Shown: one piece after another, positions 53,966-62,796 of the stretch | Layout of the letters: the number at the start of each line of letters is the position of its first letter | Position numbering within the stretch: position 1 is the stretch's first letter | Assembly (NCBI RefSeq): GCF_029263665.1 | Contig: NZ_JAJUFQ010000011.1 | Span: 1 to 64,000, forward strand | Direction of reading: 5' to 3' | Length of the DNA stretch: 64,000 bases | Source: Halomonas sp. | GTDB taxonomy: Bacteria; Pseudomonadota; Gammaproteobacteria; Pseudomonadales; Halomonadaceae | Translations under genes and position numbers: made by a program | Notes under the pieces: model-generated | What the model was told of the DNA's origin: nothing | The model's database searches: none | What the model saw: only the letters and a program-made list of their open reading frames with translations

Positions 53966-54577
53966 TTGAGCAGCACTTTCACCATCGAAGAACTGAACAG
54001 TGGCCTGATTTATCGCCTGTTCTCAGGAGCCATCGCCCCGCGTCCCATTGCCTGGGTATCGACGATCAGCGCTGCCGGCATTGCCAACCTGGCCCCTTTC
54101 TCGTTTTTCAATGTCGCCAGTGTCGATCCGCCCGTGCTTGCCTTCTCCCCCTTGCTCAACGCCGAAGGTGTGGCCAAGCATACTCTCTCCAATCTCAAGG
54201 AAGTCGGTGAGTGTATCATCCATATTGGCGGCGAATCCCTGGTTTCACCGCTCAATGATTCCAGCGCCAGCCTGCCAGCGGAGGCAGATGAATTCGAACA
54301 TGCAGGATTGACCAAGGCCAGCCTTGGTGACCTGCGTGTACCGCGAGTTCTCGAGGCACCCATTGCTTTTGGCTGCAGACTGCATGACATCGTGCATTTC
54401 GGCAATCGCCCCATGGCCGGTAATCTGGTACTGGCAGAAGTCGTGGTGATTCACGCAGAGCCGAAAATATGGGATGGCCGCTACGTCAACAATGACACCC
54501 TTCGCCCTGTCGGGCGCATGGCCGGTAGCGACTACGCACGCACGACGGACCTGTTCGCTCTCAAGCGTCCGGGGTGA
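53966..54577 (+). CDS. Flavin reductase-like FMN-binding protein
   Basis: 203 residues of the DIM6/NTAB split-barrel flavin reductase family. Key stretch: LFSGAIAPRPIAWVSTISAAGIANLAPFSFFNVASVDPPVLAFSPL-like sequence at about 18-62, then HIVHFGNRP-type core (here DIVHFGNRPMAGNLVLAEV). The TTG at 53966 is the probable start, since GGAGG lies about 9 nt upstream; the apparent GTG start at 53951 overlaps that site. Its 3' end overlaps the convergent UMF1 gene by 17 bp. Confidence 0.88.
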   Translation: MSSTFTIEELNSGLIYRLFSGAIAPRPIAWVSTISAAGIANLAPFSFFNVASVDPPVLAFSPLLNAEGVAKHTLSNLKEVGECIIHIGGESLVSPLNDSSASLPAEADEFEHAGLTKASLGDLRVPRVLEAPIAFGCRLHDIVHFGNRPMAGNLVLAEVVVIHAEPKIWDGRYVNNDTLRPVGRMAGSDYARTTDLFALKRPG

Positions 54578-55931
54578 TGTGATTGCGCTTGAGCTCCCAC
54601 TCGCGTGCCGCCCCTTGCCCCCTGGCCTGATTGACCTTCAGGCAGATCAGGATGGCAATGATGAAGAAGGCGGCACACAACAGCACGGAGGACTGAAGCC
54701 CGACCAGAGACTGCAGCATCCCCAGGCCGATGATGCCGACCACTCCGGCGACCTTGTTGGCTTGTCCCCAGAAACCGAAAAACTCGGCGGATTTCTGCTG
54801 TGGCGAAAACAAGCCGACCAATACGCGACTGGCCGACTGGCTCGACCCCAGGCTAAGCCCTGCTAGACAGCCCACGACCAGGAACAGTTGCTGAGCCTCC
54901 CAGTTGACGCCAAAGATTGCATTGATCCACGCCGTCACCTCCGGTGTTGCCCAGATGGCCAGAACAGCCAGCACCCACAATACCAGAGTGAACAGGTAGG
55001 TCACCCGGGTACCGATACGATCCTGAATAAAGCCAAAGCCAAGGGCACCCGCCGCCGCCGTGATCTGCACGATGATGAACATCAGGTTGCGTGTACTTTC
55101 ATCCCAGCCGATCACCTGCGCACCATAGATGAAGGCGAAGGCAATAATGATGTAGACCCCAGCCATGGAAAACATCACCGAGACCAGGAACCAGGCCAGA
55201 TCACGGAAATGTCGCAGTTCCTGGAAGGTGGTCGATACACGCTGCCAGGCAATGGCCGTGAAACTTTGCTGATGAGGATGGGGCTGAGCGCGCTCCTTGA
55301 CCCACAGGAAAGTCGGAATCGCTGCCAGTAGAAAAAAGACCGCAGCAAAGGGCCCAACCCAGCGAATGCGCTCGAAATTCTCTGCACTGCTCTCACCCAG
55401 CACCGCCAGAGTGAAGCCGGCGGCCACCATCCCTCCTACATATCCCAGCGCCCAGCCGAAACCGGAAATACTACCTAGCTTCTCAGGAGGACCGAGTCCA
55501 GGGAGGAAAGCGGCAATAAAGGACTCACCCATGGAATAGGCATAATTGGAGAGGGTAATCAGTACCACGCCCAGCAGCACATATCCCGGCTCGACGAAGT
55601 AGAGCATTGCACTGGTCACTATCGTCGCAAGATAGCTGATGAACAGAAACTGCTTCTTGGAAGCCCTGTAATCCATCACCGCGCCACACAACGGTCCGGT
55701 CACCACCACCAGCAGGAAGCTCGCTGCCAGGGCCAGGCTCCACAAAAAGTTGGCAAGACGGTAACCGTCTCCACGATCGCCCACGATCACCGTCGTAAAC
55801 AACTCGCCAAATACGACCGTGATGATCAGCAAGGTGTATGCCTGGTTGGCGAAGTCGAACATCGCCCAACCGAAGATCTCGCGTCGCGTTACTGGAGGAG
55901 ACTGGGGCGAATCTGCAGCGGTCACGCTCAT
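54561..55931 (-). CDS. UMF1-family MFS transporter
   Basis: 456 residues, about twelve helices. The start REIFGWAMFDFANQAYTLLIIT and the segment SNYAYSMGESFIAAFLPGLG..EKLGSISGFGWALGYVGG define the UMF1 (Atg22-like/YxiO) family, which in some bacteria moves amino acids or peptides. AGGA lies about 10 nt upstream of the ATG. Convergent overlap with the flavin reductase gene means their 3' transcripts are complementary. Confidence 0.88.
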   Translation of the reverse strand: MSVTAADSPQSPPVTRREIFGWAMFDFANQAYTLLIITVVFGELFTTVIVGDRGDGYRLANFLWSLALAASFLLVVVTGPLCGAVMDYRASKKQFLFISYLATIVTSAMLYFVEPGYVLLGVVLITLSNYAYSMGESFIAAFLPGLGPPEKLGSISGFGWALGYVGGMVAAGFTLAVLGESSAENFERIRWVGPFAAVFFLLAAIPTFLWVKERAQPHPHQQSFTAIAWQRVSTTFQELRHFRDLAWFLVSVMFSMAGVYIIIAFAFIYGAQVIGWDESTRNLMFIIVQITAAAGALGFGFIQDRIGTRVTYLFTLVLWVLAVLAIWATPEVTAWINAIFGVNWEAQQLFLVVGCLAGLSLGSSQSASRVLVGLFSPQQKSAEFFGFWGQANKVAGVVGIIGLGMLQSLVGLQSSVLLCAAFFIIAILICLKVNQARGQGAAREWELKRNHITPDA

Positions 55932-56262
55932 GTTGCCATCCTGTGGGCCTGGGAGGCACACAATACCAGTCACTCCCCTACAAAGGCCATTGCCACGATC
56001 ATGCGCTGATAGCGACGGTGAAGCATCTGTGAACAATTGAAACAGCACAGAATTAGCGATATTCGCATGGATTGTGCAGAAAGCCTGAGTTATTTTCTTG
56101 CAAACGCCATAAGATTGGCAACCTCAAGGCTCAACCCATCGGACAGAGTATCCTTATCGGGCTGTGCCCATGCCCGTTCTCTTGATCACAATTTAATTCC
56201 GGCTCGGTAGATGTCGTATAGATACACTGCGAATAACAAGGAAGTCAGAAGGGTACCATTGA
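55932..56262. other. 331-bp spacer, start of an AT-richer patch
   Basis: Divergent promoter region between the UMF1 transporter and the antiporter. Base composition falls from about 56040 onward. TTAATT near 56192 and TATAGAT near 56217 could be -35/-10 boxes of the antiporter, 18 bp apart, but this is only a by-eye match. No repeat or ORF seen. Confidence 0.4.
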
Positions 56263-57969
56263 ATGTTTTCTATTGATCAATTAATCCTGCTAGCTGCCAT
56301 TCTGATCCTGTTTGGTATCTTGTCCAGCAAGCTATCCGCGCGGCTCGGCCTTCCAGTACTGGTGCTTTTCCTGCTCACCGGCATGCTGGCTGGCGAAGAC
56401 GGAATCGGAAAAATTGCTTTCGACAACCCCGTCACCGCTCATGCCCTTGGCACAATTGCCCTTGCCATGATCCTTTTTGATGGAGGATTACAAACACCGG
56501 TATCTTCCATCAAGAGTGTTTGGAAGCCTGCCTCTCTACTTGCTACCTGGGGTGTTCTTGTAACAGCGGCCATCACCGGGGCTGCGGCGGCATACATCCT
56601 ACACTTGCCTATTCTCGAGGGGTTGCTTCTGGGAGCTATCGTGGGTTCCACGGATGCTGCCGCGGTTTTTTCACTGCTTCGTAACGCGGGCGTTCATATT
56701 AATTCACGACTCAAGTCCACGCTCGAAATCGAAAGCGCCTCAAACGACCCGATGGCAATATTCCTGACCGTAGGTCTGTTGGAAGTCCTGGTCAATGATA
56801 TGGAGCCGGGTATCGAGCTGCTCCGGTTATTCGTTATGCAAATGGGGATTGGAGCCGTAGTGGGGCTAGCGGTAGGTTGGACATCAATCAAAGTCATCAA
56901 CCGAATTCATTTGGTCGCGCCCGGTCTGTATCCTGTCATGGTTGCTGCCTTCGGTCTTCTCTCCTTTGGGGTTGCTGCCAATCTCGGTGGCAGCGGCTTC
57001 CTCGCCATATTTATCTCCGGTGTCATTATCGGGAACACACGATTTGTTTTTCAGAAAAACACTTTCCTTTTCCATGATGGGTTGGCATGGCTCAGTCAGA
57101 TCACGATGTTTGTCATGCTCGGGCTGCTGGTGAATCCCGACTCCCTGCTGGACACCTGGCTTGAAGGGTTGCTTATTGCAGGCGTTCTCATCCTGCTGGC
57201 TCGACCACTGGCGGTAGCGCCTGTTCTGAAGCTTTTCGGATTCAATCTTCGAGAGATTGGTCTGGTATCCTGGGTTGGCCTTCGTGGCTCTGTTCCTATT
57301 ATTCTAGCCATTTTTCCACTCATCTTCGGTCTTCCCGGTGCTCAGCTGATTTTTAATGTTGTATTTTTCGTAGTTCTTATATCAGCAACCATACAGGGAT
57401 CTGCACTTCCATTTATCGCCCAAAAGTTGAGACTTACAGAGAAACCCCCTGCCACTCCTGCTGCTACATTGGAAATCACGTCACTGGGAAATGTCGACGC
57501 CGAGATTGTTGAATATACGCTGGGGGAAAACCCTAGAGCTGCAGGGCGCCTACTTTCTCAGATGGCGCTTCCAGATAGCACTGTCGTCGCCATGATAACC
57601 CGAGGCCCAACCGTTATTCCGCCTAGAGGATCTACCCGCTTGCACGCTGGTGACCATCTTTTTGTCGTGCTTCGACCCGAGTTTCGCCCATTTGTCGACT
57701 GTGTATTCTCTCAGGCAATTGAAGCCAGCCAGACTGAGCTCCCTAAATCCGAACTTCATTTGAAAGGCAGCACAAAAGTCGAAGACGTCTGGAATTCTTA
57801 TGGTATTTTGTTAGGAGAGGATAAGTCGTCCACTTTAGAGCAGCTCATCAAGACACTCCTACCTGAAAATTGCAAACCGAATTCTATTGCAACAATTGAA
57901 GGAATGCAGATTCAAGTCGTCAAAATGGTAGGAGAAAGAATTACAACCATTTCGCTATCATTAGCTTGA
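56263..57969 (+). CDS. K+/H+ antiporter with RCK-C (TrkA-C) domain, NhaP2/CvrA-like
   Basis: 568 residues. About twelve helices (1-385) of the CPA1 family with GSTDAAAVFSLLRNAGV (about 128-144), LEIESASNDPMAIFLTVGL with the ND pair, and WVGLRGSVPIILA. A cytoplasmic TrkA-C domain follows (about 405-490, including RLLSQMALPDSTVVAMI) and a further C-terminal domain. It should exchange K+ for H+ in osmotic and pH control. AAGGG lies upstream of the ATG. Codon use is more AT-rich than neighbours, suggesting transfer. Confidence 0.9.
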   Translation: MFSIDQLILLAAILILFGILSSKLSARLGLPVLVLFLLTGMLAGEDGIGKIAFDNPVTAHALGTIALAMILFDGGLQTPVSSIKSVWKPASLLATWGVLVTAAITGAAAAYILHLPILEGLLLGAIVGSTDAAAVFSLLRNAGVHINSRLKSTLEIESASNDPMAIFLTVGLLEVLVNDMEPGIELLRLFVMQMGIGAVVGLAVGWTSIKVINRIHLVAPGLYPVMVAAFGLLSFGVAANLGGSGFLAIFISGVIIGNTRFVFQKNTFLFHDGLAWLSQITMFVMLGLLVNPDSLLDTWLEGLLIAGVLILLARPLAVAPVLKLFGFNLREIGLVSWVGLRGSVPIILAIFPLIFGLPGAQLIFNVVFFVVLISATIQGSALPFIAQKLRLTEKPPATPAATLEITSLGNVDAEIVEYTLGENPRAAGRLLSQMALPDSTVVAMITRGPTVIPPRGSTRLHAGDHLFVVLRPEFRPFVDCVFSQAIEASQTELPKSELHLKGSTKVEDVWNSYGILLGEDKSSTLEQLIKTLLPENCKPNSIATIEGMQIQVVKMVGERITTISLSLA

Positions 57970-58052
57970 TATAATAACGGCCAAAGAAACCATTACGCAT
58001 GGCAGGCTTTGTGCAGAAATGCGATAAACAATAGCAGGAATGACCGCAAAAA

Positions 58053-58102
58053 CGGAGCCGAGTGAAATGATCATTCAAAATCGACCACTCCACTCGGCTC
58101 CG
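58053..58102. terminator. Long-loop inverted repeat after the antiporter gene
   Basis: A perfect 12-bp inverted repeat (58053-58064 with 58091-58102) around a 26-nt loop that contains a smaller palindrome. It sits between the convergent antiporter and lysozyme-like genes. Confidence 0.55.
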
Positions 58103-58138
58103 CGCAACATGGTTATGCACAAACCATTGAACACCACC

Positions 58139-58804
58139 TCACTTTATCCATGATTTATGATCATAGATATACCTTACCCTATCTCCATAATTCATGGTCT
58201 TATCTGCACCCAGGAAGTGATATAGGCTGGCTATCTTTTCGACACTTGGAGCTCTCACCCTCTCTTCGATTCTCTTGAGCAATACGGCCGCCACATGCAC
58301 ATTTGGCCTGGTGAAATTGTCTACATCTTCTTTCAAATAGCCTAACTCACTAGCCAGCGGCTTCCATTGGCCGTAGTGAATATTCATTGGCCTGAACGAA
58401 CTATTCCACCAGGGGGTATTCCAAGGATCACTCCATAGGTCAATATGGTCTCGACAACCATAAGAGGCTTCCATGTAAGCAATGGCAGCCAATAAATTAG
58501 GATCTATTCCCACTTCATGGGCAACTTCATAATACATGAAGTCGTCACCATAGATTTCATCGAAGAAATCCACCTCCACTTCGAGAGTTCCATATGATGC
58601 CTGAGGCTCCTGGGCTATCTCGAAAATTGCTGGAGTGTTGTAGATAATACTCTGACGGCGGCCAGCTTCGGTATTGACGATAGGGATCTGCCTCCCTGTG
58701 TCCTGTTCCTGAAGCCTGCCCCTCAAGGGATCTCCTTCGGAGTCTCTGGCTGATTCGGTTCTCTGCTCCTCAGGCAAGCCTGGAAATGTGTGTAATTTTC
58801 GCAT
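58139..58804 (-). CDS. Orphan lysozyme/transglycosylase-like protein
   Basis: About 221 residues. The C-terminal half contains VGIDPNLLAAIAYMEASYG (about 126-144), the helix-Glu-Ser/Gly pattern of lytic transglycosylase (SLT, GH23-like) folds, with Glu as candidate catalytic acid. The N-terminal part is polar and charged, with no signal peptide or membrane helix. The start is uncertain; the frame extends to a TTG at 58906 and other ATGs exist. Composition is AT-richer than most of the window. It may be a secretion-system effector or phage-derived enzyme; function not established. Confidence 0.6.
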   Translation of the reverse strand: MRKLHTFPGLPEEQRTESARDSEGDPLRGRLQEQDTGRQIPIVNTEAGRRQSIIYNTPAIFEIAQEPQASYGTLEVEVDFFDEIYGDDFMYYEVAHEVGIDPNLLAAIAYMEASYGCRDHIDLWSDPWNTPWWNSSFRPMNIHYGQWKPLASELGYLKEDVDNFTRPNVHVAAVLLKRIEERVRAPSVEKIASLYHFLGADKTMNYGDRVRYIYDHKSWIK

Positions 58805-58983
58805 CTTCTGTACCCTGCGTTGTATATTTTCTTTCCTCCATGCTGGGCACAGGTTGCTGAAGGACATAGCCAGCCATAGATGAACTTGGGGTAAGAAATT
58901 TCTCAAAGGATGATAGGATCAACCCTTTGCGTCAGTTGCTCTGTTTTGCTCTACTGCACTGACTTTGTCTGACTGAAAAGACC

Positions 58984-59808
58984 ATGAACCCATCCGACCT
59001 GCTGGCGACCAGCACAAGCCAGGAGTGGCATCAAAGCCTTGCCACCTTGATTCGCAGTGCTGCCGATGCTGATTTGCCACGCCGCCTGGAACAGGCCTTG
59101 CAGCGCCTGGTCAGCTTCGACACCGTCGTCCTGCATGCTTATCGCAATCGTAGTCGACCATTGGTTATCCACGACAATTACCCCCCTCATCGCCGTGAAG
59201 CGGGTGTGGATAAATATCTGAGCAGAATCTACCTGCTGGACCCGATCTTCCTGGCCACTGAGTCGGGCATCGATAGCGGCGCTCACCGCCTCAAGGAACT
59301 GGCGCCCGACCGCTTCGAGAGCAGTGAGTATTACGATCACTACTATCGAAGCCTGGGACTCAAGGACGAAGTCGGGCTCTTTGCTCGAGTCTCGGACGAT
59401 ACCGTCATGGTGGTCTCGCTGGGCTTCAGTGCCGAGTCCCCGCCTCTGACTCGGCGGAGCATGCAGGCACTGCGCAACCTGACCCCCGTGGTCGCCGCCC
59501 TGCTTAGCCAGTTTTGGGCCTGGCAAAGCGCCCGCTTCGACGATGCCATGACCACCACAGAACCGGTAGACCTGGCCTTTTCCAGTTTCGGCCAAGGCCA
59601 ACTGACACGCCGAGAGCAGGAAATCGTGAAATTGCTGCTGGCCGGACACTCGGCCAAATCCGCAGCCAGGGAGCTGGGTATCAGCGACGGCACAGTGAAG
59701 GTCCATCGCAAGCACCTCTATCAGCGTCTCGGCGTGTCCAGCCAAGCCCAGTTGTTTCGCACCTTTCTCGACCATGTCGCCCTGATTTCACGCCAACATC
59801 GTCAGTAG
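58984..59808 (+). CDS. LuxR-family transcriptional regulator
   Basis: 274 residues. The C-terminal LuxR/FixJ-type helix-turn-helix is at about 205-262 (LTRREQEIVKLLLAGHSAKSAARELGISDGTVKVHRKHLYQRL). The N-terminal 190 residues form a sensor domain (PxxxYxxxYLLDPIF-type, here YLSRIYLLDPIFLATESG) unlike classical acyl-homoserine-lactone domains. It is convergent with the M20 amidohydrolase gene, 25 bp away, and near the aminotransferase/antiporter genes it may control. Confidence 0.88.
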   Translation: MNPSDLLATSTSQEWHQSLATLIRSAADADLPRRLEQALQRLVSFDTVVLHAYRNRSRPLVIHDNYPPHRREAGVDKYLSRIYLLDPIFLATESGIDSGAHRLKELAPDRFESSEYYDHYYRSLGLKDEVGLFARVSDDTVMVVSLGFSAESPPLTRRSMQALRNLTPVVAALLSQFWAWQSARFDDAMTTTEPVDLAFSSFGQGQLTRREQEIVKLLLAGHSAKSAARELGISDGTVKVHRKHLYQRLGVSSQAQLFRTFLDHVALISRQHRQ

Positions 59809-59833
59809 TGCCATCCCTGCTGGAAGCCGCCCG

Positions 59834-61093
59834 TCAACACTCTTGCTGCCGCGCTCTTTCCAGCAGCACATCGCATAATACCTGGGTACCCATGGCACAT
59901 TGCTCTGGCGAAGCATACTCTGCCTCGTTGTGGCTGATGCCATCCCGACACGGGACAAAGATCATGGCTGTCGGCGCGACACGCGAAACATAAACGGCAT
60001 CGTGCCCGGCGCCACTCATCATGCGCCGATAAGGCATCCCTCGGCCCTTGGCTGAACGTTCCACACTGTCGATGCAGTCTTCATCAAACGCCACGACCGG
60101 CGATACCCATAGCGGCTCGGTACGAAATGTCACGCCAAAGGCTTCTTCAAGCTCCGCCACTTCGCTCTCGAAACGTTTCTGCAGTTGATCCAACAGTTCT
60201 TCATTGCCATGGCGCAGGTCGACACTCATGCGCACCTCACCGGGCACCACGTTGCGCGAAGCTGCCACAATCTCAAGTTGCCCAAAAGTCACCCGTGTGG
60301 CACCGGACGTATCGGCCAGAGCATAGGCATAGAGCCGATCGATCAGACGCGCAGCTGCAGCCAAGGCATCCTGCCTCAGGCTCATGGGCGTCGGGCCTGC
60401 GTGGGAAGACTGACCTGCAATGGTCAGGTCAAACCAGCGCATTCCCTGTACGCCGGTGACGACACCTATCGATTCTCCGGCATTCTCGAGTACGGGTCCC
60501 TGCTCGATATGCAGTTCAATGTAGCTGCCCAACCCAGGCTCACCCAATGCCAGCCCCCGAGGCAGGCCACTCTGCTCAAGCGCCTGCCCAATGCTGATGC
60601 CATCGCTGTCGGTGATGGCCAGAGTATCTTCCAGCTTGAAGACGCCAGCGTAGGTCCCCGATGCCACCATGGCCGGGGCAAAACGGCTGCCTTCCTCATT
60701 GGTCCACACCACCAGCTCCAACGGACGTTCGGTAACGATGCCCTTGTCATTCAAGGTACGAAACACCTCCAGGCCAGCCAGCACACCCAGAATGCCATCA
60801 AAGCGCCCTCCTTTGGGCTGCGTGTCCAGATGACTGCCTGTCGCGACCGGAGGCAAATCGTTACGGAGCCCCTCGCGGCGAATGAACAGATTGCCGACCG
60901 GATCCAGGCGCCACTGGCAGCCGAGTTGCTCGCACCAGTCGATCAACAGACGACGACCCGCGGTGTCTTCAGCCGTCAGGGCCAGACGGCAACTCCCACC
61001 GCCATCGGTGGCACCGATCTCGGCCATGGCCATCAGGCTGTCCCACAGGCGCTGGGAATTGATCTCGGGGGAAGGCAATGACGTCGCAGTCAT
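59834..61093 (-). CDS. M20-family N-carbamoyl amino acid/allantoate amidohydrolase
   Basis: 419-residue dinuclear zinc amidohydrolase. Metal and active-site motifs are GSHLDTQPKGGRFDG (about 87-101), NEEGSRF, HIEQGP, HAGPTPM and GISHNEAEYA. The family hydrolyses N-carbamoyl amino acids, beta-ureidopropionate or allantoate; the exact substrate cannot be fixed. AGGAG lies upstream of the ATG. It is divergent from a class III aminotransferase, so a release-then-transaminate pathway, for example for beta-alanine, is possible. Confidence 0.9.
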   Translation of the reverse strand: MTATSLPSPEINSQRLWDSLMAMAEIGATDGGGSCRLALTAEDTAGRRLLIDWCEQLGCQWRLDPVGNLFIRREGLRNDLPPVATGSHLDTQPKGGRFDGILGVLAGLEVFRTLNDKGIVTERPLELVVWTNEEGSRFAPAMVASGTYAGVFKLEDTLAITDSDGISIGQALEQSGLPRGLALGEPGLGSYIELHIEQGPVLENAGESIGVVTGVQGMRWFDLTIAGQSSHAGPTPMSLRQDALAAAARLIDRLYAYALADTSGATRVTFGQLEIVAASRNVVPGEVRMSVDLRHGNEELLDQLQKRFESEVAELEEAFGVTFRTEPLWVSPVVAFDEDCIDSVERSAKGRGMPYRRMMSGAGHDAVYVSRVAPTAMIFVPCRDGISHNEAEYASPEQCAMGTQVLCDVLLERARQQEC

Positions 61094-61152
61094 GGGCCAG
61101 GACTCCTGTTGTTATGAGGACTGTTATGAAGATGGATATTGCTGCCGTTCAA

Positions 61153-61203
61153 GAAACGCTGAATAAATCGGCGAGCATGCACAGGCATGCATGCACTGTG
61201 TCC
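61153..61203. mobile_element. Shortened family-2 element
   Basis: About 51 bp beginning GAAACGCTGAATAAATC and ending, on the other strand, GGACACAGTGCATGC, with an internal GCATGC palindrome pair. Most of the interior seen in the copies at 20.5 and 26.4 kb is missing. It lies 60 bp upstream of the M20 gene start in the 214-bp divergent promoter region. Confidence 0.6.
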
Positions 61204-61307
61204 TTCATTGTGGGGAGGCGCTGGCCGCTCACGACATACCCCCATGAGGATATGTCACCTGCACGCCGCCTCTAGCGAGACTGACCTCATTCAACAGGAG
61301 GTCTCCA

Positions 61308-62723
61308 ATGACAACGCATACGCCCTCATCCACTCCCAATCAGCCGCTCGATGCCCAGCGCCTGTGGCGCCAGGACAAGGATCACTTCATCCACCCTTTC
61401 ACTGATTTCAGCGTGTTTCACGAAAAGGGCTGTGAGCTGATCACTGACAGCGAAGGGGTTTTCGTCTCCGATATTCATGGCAACCGTTTCATCGATGGCA
61501 TTGCTGGCCTTTGGTGTGTCAATGTTGGGCACGGGCGCAGCGAAATCGGCCAGGCAATGGCCGACCAGGCCACTCGCATGGCCTATTTCTCCACCTTCAA
61601 CAACTTGTCCAATGCCCCCGCTGCGGCACTTGCCGCCAAGCTCGCCGAGCTTGCCCCGGCGCACCTCAATCATGTGTTCTACACCTGCGGTGGTTCCACC
61701 GCCAACGATGCCACCATTCGTCTGGTGCACTACTACTTCAACCGCCTCGGCAAGCCAACCAAGAAGCGCATTCTGTCACGCCGCAACGCCTATCACGGCA
61801 CGACGTACCTGTCTGCCAGCCTGACCGGCATTGAAAGCAACAACTGGGAGTTCGACACTCTCGACCATCTGGTCACTCACGTCAGTGAAGCCAACCTCTA
61901 CCGGCGTCCTGAGGGCATGAGCGAAGACGCTTATTGCGACCATCTGGTCAAGGAATTCGAAGACACCATCGCCAGCATCGGCGCCGATAACATTGCTGCC
62001 TTCATTGCTGAGCCGATCATGGGCGCCGGCGGGGTACTGGTGGCGCCAGACGGTTACCATGCCCGCATGCAGGCCGTGTGCCGCGACAACGACATCCTCT
62101 ACATTGCCGACGAGGTCGTGACCGGTTTTGGCCGGCTGGGCCATTTCTTCTCTTCCGAAGCGGTATTCGATACCCAGCCCGACATCATTAATGTGGCCAA
62201 GGGATTGTCATCCGGCTATGCCCCACTCGGTGCCACCCTGATCTCCGACAAGCTTTACGAGGTCCTGGGCACACCGCAGGGCAAGGGTGGTGTCTTGAGC
62301 ACAGGCTTCACCTACTCCGGGCATCCTGTCAGCTGTGCTGCTGCCTTGAAGAACATCGAGATTCTGGAACGGGAAAATATCTGCGCCAACGTGCGCCAGG
62401 TCGGCCCCTACCTCGAACAGGCGCTCAAGAGTTTGAGCCATCACGCCACCGTGGGGGATGTTCGCGGCAGCCACTTCATGATGTGCATCGAGAATGTCGC
62501 CGACAAGGCCACCAAGGAACTGTTGCCGTTAGAAGCCCGTGTGGGAGACCGAGTCGCTTTTGAAGCCCAGAAACGCGGCTTGATCATTCGACCGGTGGGC
62601 CACCTCAATGTGGTGTCTCCCCCCCTGATCTGGACTCGGGAAACCATCGATACCGCAGTGGCCATTCTGGACGAGGCCTTGGCCGCCACCACCGCATCTC
62701 TCCAGGCTGACGGTTACCTGTAA
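61308..62723 (+). CDS. Class III omega-amino acid aminotransferase
   Basis: 471-residue PLP enzyme of the omega-amino acid:pyruvate/taurine:pyruvate type. Motifs: GNRFIDGIAGLWCVNVGHGR, FYTCGGSTANDATIRL, RNAYHGTTYLSASLTG, DNDILYIADEVVTGFGRLG with the Asp that binds the PLP nitrogen (about 267), and NVAKGLSSGYAPLGA with the Schiff-base Lys (about 298). GGAGG lies upstream of the ATG at 61308. It is followed after 73 bp by a sodium/proton antiporter, likely co-transcribed. Confidence 0.92.
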   Translation: MTTHTPSSTPNQPLDAQRLWRQDKDHFIHPFTDFSVFHEKGCELITDSEGVFVSDIHGNRFIDGIAGLWCVNVGHGRSEIGQAMADQATRMAYFSTFNNLSNAPAAALAAKLAELAPAHLNHVFYTCGGSTANDATIRLVHYYFNRLGKPTKKRILSRRNAYHGTTYLSASLTGIESNNWEFDTLDHLVTHVSEANLYRRPEGMSEDAYCDHLVKEFEDTIASIGADNIAAFIAEPIMGAGGVLVAPDGYHARMQAVCRDNDILYIADEVVTGFGRLGHFFSSEAVFDTQPDIINVAKGLSSGYAPLGATLISDKLYEVLGTPQGKGGVLSTGFTYSGHPVSCAAALKNIEILERENICANVRQVGPYLEQALKSLSHHATVGDVRGSHFMMCIENVADKATKELLPLEARVGDRVAFEAQKRGLIIRPVGHLNVVSPPLIWTRETIDTAVAILDEALAATTASLQADGYL

Positions 62724-62757
62724 CCCTCGCCGGAAAACCTCCGCTCCCCCGACAACA

Positions 62758-62777
62758 GGCCGCCGCAAACGGCGGCC
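62758..62777. promoter_or_regulatory. Intercistronic hairpin between aminotransferase and antiporter genes
   Basis: An 8-bp GC-only perfect stem with loop CAAA, 19 bp upstream of the antiporter ATG and 12 bp before its GGAG site. It could be a partial terminator or an mRNA stability element. Confidence 0.6.
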
Positions 62778-62796
62778 ACAATAATTGGAGCTTGTA

